DNA from: Candidatus Latescibacterota bacterium | GTDB taxonomy: Bacteria; Latescibacterota; UBA2968 | Assembly (NCBI GenBank): GCA_022823725.1 | Contig: JAJEHL010000049.1 | Location: 248,001-312,000 of the forward strand | DNA length: 64,000 nucleotides | Reading direction: 5' to 3' | Shown here: positions 58,454 to 64,000 of the stretch, in pieces | Layout: every line of letters starts with the position of its first letter | How positions within the stretch are numbered: the stretch's first letter is position 1 | The notes under the pieces: generated by a model | Told to the model about the DNA's origin: nothing | What the model saw: the letters and a program-made list of their open reading frames with translations, nothing else | Database searches by the model: none | Position numbers and translations under genes: made by a program

Positions 58454-59461
58454 TTAATAATAAGTTTCAATTCTACGATAGCGGTTTGCTCTGACAATAA
58501 ACTCTTGGTTGGGCCATTGATTGCGGTCTGCCGGTAACTGGATTCTGTCACCTAACAAGGCAGTTAGCTGCGGCAAACCAGCGTCAAGACCCTGATTTCG
58601 CAATTCAGTCGCTTTTCTATCATTTAGTCTGATATAGTAATTTTCATCCAGGAAAATTAGGCCGTGGTCATAAGCTCGATGCATTGTTGGCGATAATGCG
58701 ATACCATTGGATACATGATCGCTACTTCCTTCTACAGATACAGGTAGAATGTGAGCAGCATCTACCAGCTTAAGCTGTGCTCGAGTGACAGCGCAACGGT
58801 GCTCATACGCACTTAAAACTCGCTGACGAAAACTTCCATCTCTTGCGTAGCGACTTACGTTTGTGACTATTCGTTGTCTTTCAACGGGGAGAGATTGGAT
58901 GTCCTGCGGTACTATTTCCTCAGATTTGGCTGCTCTTACAACCAAGTCGAGCGCTGGGGCATCGTCACCGAGCTGGTGTAGAATATTCGCATTGCGTATG
59001 TAGTTCAAAAATTGATCTGAACGAAATGCAACAGCGATTTCCCGATTTTCTTTCTCATGGAAAGCCAATCCATCTTGCCAGGCAACATGAATAGCAGATA
59101 TATCGATTTGTACAGAGGGGGAGCCTGTAGTAAAAGTGCGATGTCCCTGAATATCAAAACCCGCGAACATATCCTCATCTGGAAAGTATCCAAGTAGCGC
59201 TGTATAACCATTTGGATTGAGGCGCAAAGGAGAATCTACTGAGGTCATTTGAATGCGGTATTCGTGCGGTAAAGATGGTCGTCCACCGCGTGTAAGTGTC
59301 CAAATATAGATCCAGAGAGAAAATGCCTCGCCTAAATACTGAACTGCAAATTCTCTGGGGTGAGTGCGTATATTGTTAGATGTATAAACACCCATTCCTC
59401 CTGATTGTTGGATTGCGTTAAGGACAGAATCAACCAAGGCGGAAGGAGAAACAGGAGGCAT
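58454..59461 (-). CDS. HNH endonuclease, probable restriction enzyme
   Basis: 335 aa. The C-terminal HNH_2-type domain at about residues 213-275 has YEHRCAVTRAQLKLVDAAHI, then LPVSVEGSSDHVSNGIALSP and MHRAYDHGLIFLDENYYIRL, the layout of HNH nucleases used in type II restriction. The N-terminal half (GYFPDEDMFAGFDIQGH) is likely the DNA-recognition part. It starts 3 bp after the stop of the methyltransferase gene, so the two are one operon. Local base composition is clearly more AT-rich than the neighbours, which supports transfer. Confidence 0.87.
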   Translation of the reverse strand: MPPVSPSALVDSVLNAIQQSGGMGVYTSNNIRTHPREFAVQYLGEAFSLWIYIWTLTRGGRPSLPHEYRIQMTSVDSPLRLNPNGYTALLGYFPDEDMFAGFDIQGHRTFTTGSPSVQIDISAIHVAWQDGLAFHEKENREIAVAFRSDQFLNYIRNANILHQLGDDAPALDLVVRAAKSEEIVPQDIQSLPVERQRIVTNVSRYARDGSFRQRVLSAYEHRCAVTRAQLKLVDAAHILPVSVEGSSDHVSNGIALSPTMHRAYDHGLIFLDENYYIRLNDRKATELRNQGLDAGLPQLTALLGDRIQLPADRNQWPNQEFIVRANRYRRIETYY

Positions 59462-59464
59462 ATT

Positions 59465-60469
59465 TTAAACCTTAGATTTTGTCTTATTGGGTCTTTGCTT
59501 ACCACCATCTTGGGGCAATGGATTTTCATTTGCAGGTCCATGCCATAAAGCGGCGGGATGGGAGAGGTTATAGGAGGGTGTTTTCTTCGTTTTACTTTTC
59601 GTTTCTGGCTTAAAGCGATAGAGTGCCCCTTTTAGATATTCTTCGATAAGTTCACAGCAAATCCACCTTCTTTTGAGTTTTTCTGCCACTTCTCCGGTAA
59701 CACAGGAACCGGCAAAAGGATCAAAGACGAGGTCATCTTGATCGGTCAACATCCTTATGAAATACTCTGGCAGATCGGCTGGGTATCGCGCAGGATGGGG
59801 TTTTATCCCATTTTCTTTGCAAAGTCTGAGATAAATCGAATTGCTTTCGGTATTAGCAATTGCTATTAAGTTTGGCGGAATAGAAGCACCGTTATTAACA
59901 GAAAATTTTGCACTGATGTCGTGTCCACTTGGTCTTAATTTGGCGTTGTAACCGTTTTTGAGAAGCCCCTTCATTGAATCGCTATATGGAACCAGAACCC
60001 GGCGATTACTGGCCTTGGGCCACGGCGTAGGAGAAAGCCACCAGATGCAATCAATAGCATCTTTAACTCGAATTCGGCGAATATTGACCCATTCTGCTGG
60101 CGTGGGAAGTTTCGACGGATTCCACCAGAAAAATTCCTGTGCAAGATGAAATCCAAACTCTTTACAGAGCATGATTAAGAGTTCATAATGGTAAAGAGAG
60201 CGAGTGGGCTGTCCGGGTATCCAGGAACCCCCAATGTCTATTACCATTGAACCACTATTTTTTAAGACGCGCCGAAATTCTTTAGCAAAAGGTCGGAACC
60301 AGTCAAGGTACTGGTCGGCATCAACATTACCGTAGTCCTTTTTTCGGACTAAGCCAAAAGGAGGAGATGTCATAATTAGATCAATAGAATGATCTTCCAT
60401 GACAGACATTAATTCAAGAGCATCTCCGAGATACATTCGCCCAAATTCTGTTTTAAAAAAGTTACTCAT
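59465..60469 (-). CDS. DNA methyltransferase, beta-class (probably N4-cytosine)
   Basis: 334 aa. Motif IV, TSPPFGLVRKK, lies near residue 34, before motif I, DPFAGSCVTGEVAEKL, near residue 260; this order is the beta class. S-P-P-F rather than D-P-P-Y favours N4-cytosine methylation. FGRMYLGDALELM at the N terminus is typical of the group. It should protect the host site against the HNH nuclease at 58454. AT-rich like its partner; the recognition sequence cannot be read. Confidence 0.9.
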   Translation of the reverse strand: MSNFFKTEFGRMYLGDALELMSVMEDHSIDLIMTSPPFGLVRKKDYGNVDADQYLDWFRPFAKEFRRVLKNSGSMVIDIGGSWIPGQPTRSLYHYELLIMLCKEFGFHLAQEFFWWNPSKLPTPAEWVNIRRIRVKDAIDCIWWLSPTPWPKASNRRVLVPYSDSMKGLLKNGYNAKLRPSGHDISAKFSVNNGASIPPNLIAIANTESNSIYLRLCKENGIKPHPARYPADLPEYFIRMLTDQDDLVFDPFAGSCVTGEVAEKLKRRWICCELIEEYLKGALYRFKPETKSKTKKTPSYNLSHPAALWHGPANENPLPQDGGKQRPNKTKSKV

Positions 60470-60754
60470 AACCGCTTTTTCTTTATAGTTTAATTTTAAT
60501 TTTATGATGATTCATAATTCAAAATATTTGTGAAGAATACATAAATAATGTAGTATCCATTTGTATATATATCAAGGAAAATATATTCAGATGTCGATAG
60601 AATATTTTGGGTCTCAATCGGGTATAGATTGAAGCATTACTAACGTCGTGATATTGAGTGAAAAAAAACGGTTCATTCGTGCGACAAGTTGATAACCAAC
60701 AGGGAGGGAGACATAGCAGAAAATGAATGGGTGCTCTTTCACAGGAGGTGTGTT

Positions 60755-62890
60755 ATGATGAATCGATGGGTCTTGTATGTTCTGCTTTGTTGTTTGTGTC
60801 CTATTCCCATTCAAGGACAAGATACGGCAGAAGAGGCGATTGCGAGATTGAGATCTCTGCGAATGATACGAAACCATAAAGATGGATATGCTGAGGGAAA
60901 AAATCTGGTGGAACGGTTTCCCGACAATTTGCATCTGCGCGCCTGGTTTATCCAGCATATGGCTGCGGAGAACACAAAGGAAGCAGTTGCCGTCGCTGAA
61001 GAGATGGTCACGTCTCCTGAAAATAGCGCGTGGAGTTGGGTCGCGCTTGCGAGCGCACTTGATCGGCTTGGGAAAGAGCGCAGGGATGAAGCTCTTTTAG
61101 CCAGTGAAAAAGCCATGGAGATGTTGCCCGACCATGCGGATGTTATCAATACGAGAGCAGATGTGCTGTATGGAAGCAATAAAGAGAATGCGATTGCCTT
61201 TGTGGATGCGTATAAAACGCGAGTCGAGAATCCAGCCAGGCTTCTGGTCGTTAAGGGGAATGCGCTGTACTATACTTCCAATCGGGGGAGAGATAGCGAA
61301 AGGTTTGAGGATTGCCTGAAGGCGTTTGCAGAAGCGCGCATTGCCGATCCAAGCAATGCAAATGCCTATTATCGACCGGCCTATTATCTGACTGTGATGC
61401 GTCGTTATGATGAAGCCTATCCACTATACCAGAAAGCGGCGCAACTGGCACCCACAGATGCGAGGGTACATCTGCGGTTCTGGCGGGTGGTTGAGCGACT
61501 TAAAAATAAGTCTGAAGCAGAGAAAATCGCAGAGATTGAGGCTGATGTCGATGCGTTTGTGAATGCGCGTGGGGAAGATGTAGTTTCTTTGAAGACATTA
61601 CACGATTTCTATTTGCGACGGGAAGATGTGGAAAAGGCAAAAATGTTTGGGGATCGCATCCTTAGCAGCCATGGCGAAAGTGAGGAGGCGGAATGGGTGC
61701 TGGTGCAGCGCTATCGCGCGATGGAAGATGCTGCTGGTGAAGAAGGGTTCCAGGACCCCGAGCAAGAGGAGGTTTATCAAAACCTGTTGCGGGCATTTAT
61801 AGCACGGTCTCGACACCATAATGAAGGGTTGTTGGGAGATGCGTATCTGAACCTTTTCCTTTCTATGGGAGGAGATTCTACTGTATCGGCGGAAGAAACT
61901 CTGGATGTGGTGCAGGGTATGGTTAAATATGAGAACCTCAACCCGCATCTCACATTTCCATTGGGTGCGATTAGACTGGCGGAACGCACGTCGTATTATC
62001 GAGAGGCCGAGCAGATTGCTCTGGATGGTGTTGCGGCAGGACGGGAAAAACTAAAAAGCCAGAGGGAGTACTTCGATTCAGAGGAAGAGTATCAACAGGC
62101 CATAAATGGGATGACCGGGTTGATGGCGGATGCTCTCGGATGGGTATTTTTTCAGGAAGGGCGTTTGGAAGATGCCGAGCGGGAATTGATACGCGCCCAT
62201 GATCTGAATTCCAAAGATGAGGACACACTTTACCATTTGGGTCAGGTTTACGAGGCGATGGACAATTCCGATCAGGCCGAAGTGTTTTACAAAATGGGTA
62301 TAGCAATCCAATCGTCGGGTGAAAATCCCAATGAGCAGGCTCTCAAGTCACTTTATTTGAAGCGACACGGGAGTTTGGATGGATACGACGATTACTTAAA
62401 ACCTTTGATAGCCTCAGATCGAGAGACGCGCAAACAAGAGGTCCTGTCTTCTCGGATTGAGTCTCCAGAATCCGCTCTTGTGTTCAATTTGAAGACTCTA
62501 AAGGGTAAGCAAGTATCACTAACTTCTTTGAAGGGAAAGGTCGTGGCGATCAATTTCTGGGGAATCTGGTGTGGGTGGTGTGTGGCAGAGATGCCGGAGT
62601 TTCAGAATTTGTACGAGCATTACAAAGATGATCCAGATGTGGCGATTTTGACGATTAATAATGATCGCAATCCAGAGTCGGTACTGCCGTGGATGGAGGA
62701 AAAGAGCTACACATTCCCGGTTTTGCTCGATGACGGATATGTGAATAAAGCAGGGATTCAGGGCTTTCCCACAACCTGGTTTCTCAACCGGGAGGGACAG
62801 ATTGTATTTCTAAAGCGGGGATGGACGAAAGAATTGGAGGAGGAATTTAGCTGGCGTATCGAGGCGTTGAGGGGTGTTGAGGTAAAATAA
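60755..62890 (+). CDS. Exported TPR protein with C-terminal thioredoxin-like (TlpA-type) domain
   Basis: 711 aa from the ATG at 60755 with CAGGAGG 6 nt upstream. It has a signal peptide (MMNRWVLYVLLCCLCPIPIQ). Residues 25-560 are TPR-rich (AYYRPAYYLTVMRRYDEAYP, DTLYHLGQVYEAMDNSDQAE). The last 125 residues are a TlpA/ResA-like thioredoxin domain with the redox pair CGWC near residue 595 (NFWGIWCGWCVAEMPEF) and the cis-Pro loop GFPTTW. Periplasmic thiol-disulfide exchange, perhaps for cytochrome assembly. Its TAA abuts the ATG of the fourth DUF6785-like gene. Confidence 0.88.
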   Translation: MMNRWVLYVLLCCLCPIPIQGQDTAEEAIARLRSLRMIRNHKDGYAEGKNLVERFPDNLHLRAWFIQHMAAENTKEAVAVAEEMVTSPENSAWSWVALASALDRLGKERRDEALLASEKAMEMLPDHADVINTRADVLYGSNKENAIAFVDAYKTRVENPARLLVVKGNALYYTSNRGRDSERFEDCLKAFAEARIADPSNANAYYRPAYYLTVMRRYDEAYPLYQKAAQLAPTDARVHLRFWRVVERLKNKSEAEKIAEIEADVDAFVNARGEDVVSLKTLHDFYLRREDVEKAKMFGDRILSSHGESEEAEWVLVQRYRAMEDAAGEEGFQDPEQEEVYQNLLRAFIARSRHHNEGLLGDAYLNLFLSMGGDSTVSAEETLDVVQGMVKYENLNPHLTFPLGAIRLAERTSYYREAEQIALDGVAAGREKLKSQREYFDSEEEYQQAINGMTGLMADALGWVFFQEGRLEDAERELIRAHDLNSKDEDTLYHLGQVYEAMDNSDQAEVFYKMGIAIQSSGENPNEQALKSLYLKRHGSLDGYDDYLKPLIASDRETRKQEVLSSRIESPESALVFNLKTLKGKQVSLTSLKGKVVAINFWGIWCGWCVAEMPEFQNLYEHYKDDPDVAILTINNDRNPESVLPWMEEKSYTFPVLLDDGYVNKAGIQGFPTTWFLNREGQIVFLKRGWTKELEEEFSWRIEALRGVEVK

Positions 62891-64000
62891 ATGGGGCAAG
62901 TGCGAGACGATCGGTTTAAGATTCGCGCGGTGGTTCTGGGGGCGTTTTTTGTGGTGCTGGTGAGCGTTTGGGCTACCTATTCTGAGTTTATTGTGCGGGC
63001 CTCTCGGTTGAACATGAGCAATTTTGCGCTGGCACTATTTGTGCCCTTTGTGCTGTGTGTTCTGATTGTAAATCCGGTGCTCAAAGCGAAAAAACCCGAG
63101 TGGGCGTTCGGACGTTCGGATTTGCTGGTGGCATTGACGATGGGGTTGGCCAGTGCGGTGATCCCGGCGGCGGACGGACTGCCGGGGTATTTGTTGGGGA
63201 TTCTTGCAGCACCGTTTTATTTTGCTACACCGGAGAATGGGTGGGCACCCTACTTGCACAATCACATCAGACCGTGGATGGCGCCCTCGGAAGACGGGCG
63301 GGCGATGACATGGTTTTTTGAGGGATTACCGCCCGGACAGGCCGTGCCGTGGGGAGCGTGGGTTTTGCCACTGTTCTGGTGGTTGAGTTTTATTGGTGCA
63401 GCGGCGTGTGTGTCGATCTGTCTGGCGGTTTTGTTGCGGCGGCAGTGGGTGGATCACGAGCGATTGGTCTATCCGCTGGCAAATGTGGCGGTAGATCTGG
63501 TCTCGGTGCCAAAACACGGGATACGAATGATTGGGGGAAGGTTGTTCTGGTCGGGCGCTGTGACGGGATTTGGGATGATCGCCTGGAACATCCTGTCGTA
63601 TTTTTCTCCTGGGGCACCCAAATTTCCTACGGGCAGTTACCGGTCCGGAACATCGCTACCACTGGGGCGCAATTTTCCCGGAATCCGGATCAAGCTCAAT
63701 TTGTTTACGATCGGGTTTGTGTATTTTGCCAACCTGGAAGTGTTGTTTAGCGTCTGGTTTTTTTATGTGTTGAATGTATTTCAGGTGGGTATCTTAAGGC
63801 GTCTGGGATTTGGTTTGAAGAACTCCGATAGTTGGGGCTCGTCATACGAGGTGGCTGGCTGGGAGGGTTTCGGGGCATTGACCGTATTTGTGGGTTGGGG
63901 GTTGTGGATGGCCCGAAGGCACTTATACACCGCGTTCCGCAGTGCTTTTAGAGGGGGGCAGAACACCGGAGATACGGACGAGATGATGGGGTACCGGGCG
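62891..64000 (+). CDS. Polytopic membrane protein, DUF6785-like (copy 4; 3' end outside window)
   Basis: The frame from the ATG at 62891 is open to the window end (370 codons). It begins MGQVRDDRFKIRAVVLGAFF and carries the family blocks YFATPENGWAPYLHN, FFEGLPPGQAVPWGAW, LRRQWVDHERLVYPL and NLEVLFSVWFFYVLN; WMARRHLYTAFRSAF is the last block seen. The ribosome site GAGGT is inside the TPR-thioredoxin gene, whose stop it abuts, so the two are translated in sequence. Similarity is highest to copies 1 and 3. Confidence 0.8.
   Translation, partial: MGQVRDDRFKIRAVVLGAFFVVLVSVWATYSEFIVRASRLNMSNFALALFVPFVLCVLIVNPVLKAKKPEWAFGRSDLLVALTMGLASAVIPAADGLPGYLLGILAAPFYFATPENGWAPYLHNHIRPWMAPSEDGRAMTWFFEGLPPGQAVPWGAWVLPLFWWLSFIGAAACVSICLAVLLRRQWVDHERLVYPLANVAVDLVSVPKHGIRMIGGRLFWSGAVTGFGMIAWNILSYFSPGAPKFPTGSYRSGTSLPLGRNFPGIRIKLNLFTIGFVYFANLEVLFSVWFFYVLNVFQVGILRRLGFGLKNSDSWGSSYEVAGWEGFGALTVFVGWGLWMARRHLYTAFRSAFRGGQNTGDTDEMMGYRA

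Noticed and set aside
58454-60469. An insertion sequence or prophage carrying the restriction-modification genes
   Set aside because: No transposase, integrase, terminal inverted repeats or target duplication are visible; only base composition hints at transfer.
1-64000. tRNA, rRNA or known riboswitch genes
   Set aside because: No cloverleaf, rRNA or recognisable riboswitch core was seen on either strand by eye; a covariance-model search could still find a divergent one.

Overview
The window is one stretch of a chromosome from a Gram-negative, outer-membrane-bearing bacterium. Three features point to the FCB side of the tree: PorV/PorQ-family proteins, secreted proteins with a type IX-like C-terminal sorting module, and a GWxTD-domain protein. 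Together with many phytanoyl-CoA-dioxygenase (PhyH) paralogues and DUF6785-like membrane proteins, this resembles uncultured Latescibacterota, with Poribacteria as an alternative. That placement is inference; there is no rRNA or tRNA gene in the window. The + strand is G-rich almost throughout and minus-strand genes are C-rich in their own sense, as expected if + is the leading strand of one replichore.

Layout. 1-4908: end of a TonB-dependent receptor, a roughly 790-aa secreted protein and a PorV-like protein, closed by a strong terminator. 5041-16814: an accessory catabolic region with a DUF6785-like membrane protein, a sodium/solute symporter, a dehydrogenase, a PhyH dioxygenase, an aldo/keto reductase, an RraA-like protein, a Gfo/Idh/MocA oxidoreductase, a sulfatase, a ThuA-like protein and a histidine-box membrane oxygenase. 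16976-26884: a PhyH-rich region with two paralogous double-domain PhyH proteins that share a duplicated promoter and leader, two more PhyH genes, a DapA-like lyase, a second Gfo/Idh/MocA protein and a propeller-PHP protein. 27006-34429: an alpha/beta hydrolase, a ceramidase-like protein coupled to a second DUF6785-like protein, an oligogalacturonate-lyase-like propeller and a transglutaminase-like protein. 34430-38838: a LacI-family regulator with repeats and promoter-like sites upstream, a di-heme peroxidase with a SUMF1-like lipid- or periplasm-directed protein, and a decayed piece of a second LacI gene.

38839-46211: a small outer-membrane barrel followed by a second complete TonB receptor / secreted protein / PorV cassette, paralogous to the one at the left edge. 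46288-49852: a GWxTD/TPR protein and another PhyH. 49868-58068: a closely packed, partly overlapping run of an octaheme cytochrome lipoprotein with HEAT and TPR repeats, a small exported protein, a third DUF6785-like membrane protein, a TPR protein and a CRTAC1 (FG-GAP/ASPIC-UnbV) protein. 58040-60754: a scar with repeats and two fused gene remnants, next to an AT-rich restriction-modification pair. 60755-64000: a TPR-thioredoxin protein abutting a fourth DUF6785-like gene that runs off the window.

The strongest leads for something undescribed are: (1) the DUF6785-like membrane proteins and their repeated pairing with exported TPR, cytochrome and thioredoxin proteins; (2) the double-domain PhyH proteins, whose N-terminal domain has lost every iron ligand while the C-terminal domain has His-x-Gly/Ser instead of His-x-Asp; (3) the duplicated receptor-cargo-PorV cassette, with perfect EF-hand loops inside the receptors.
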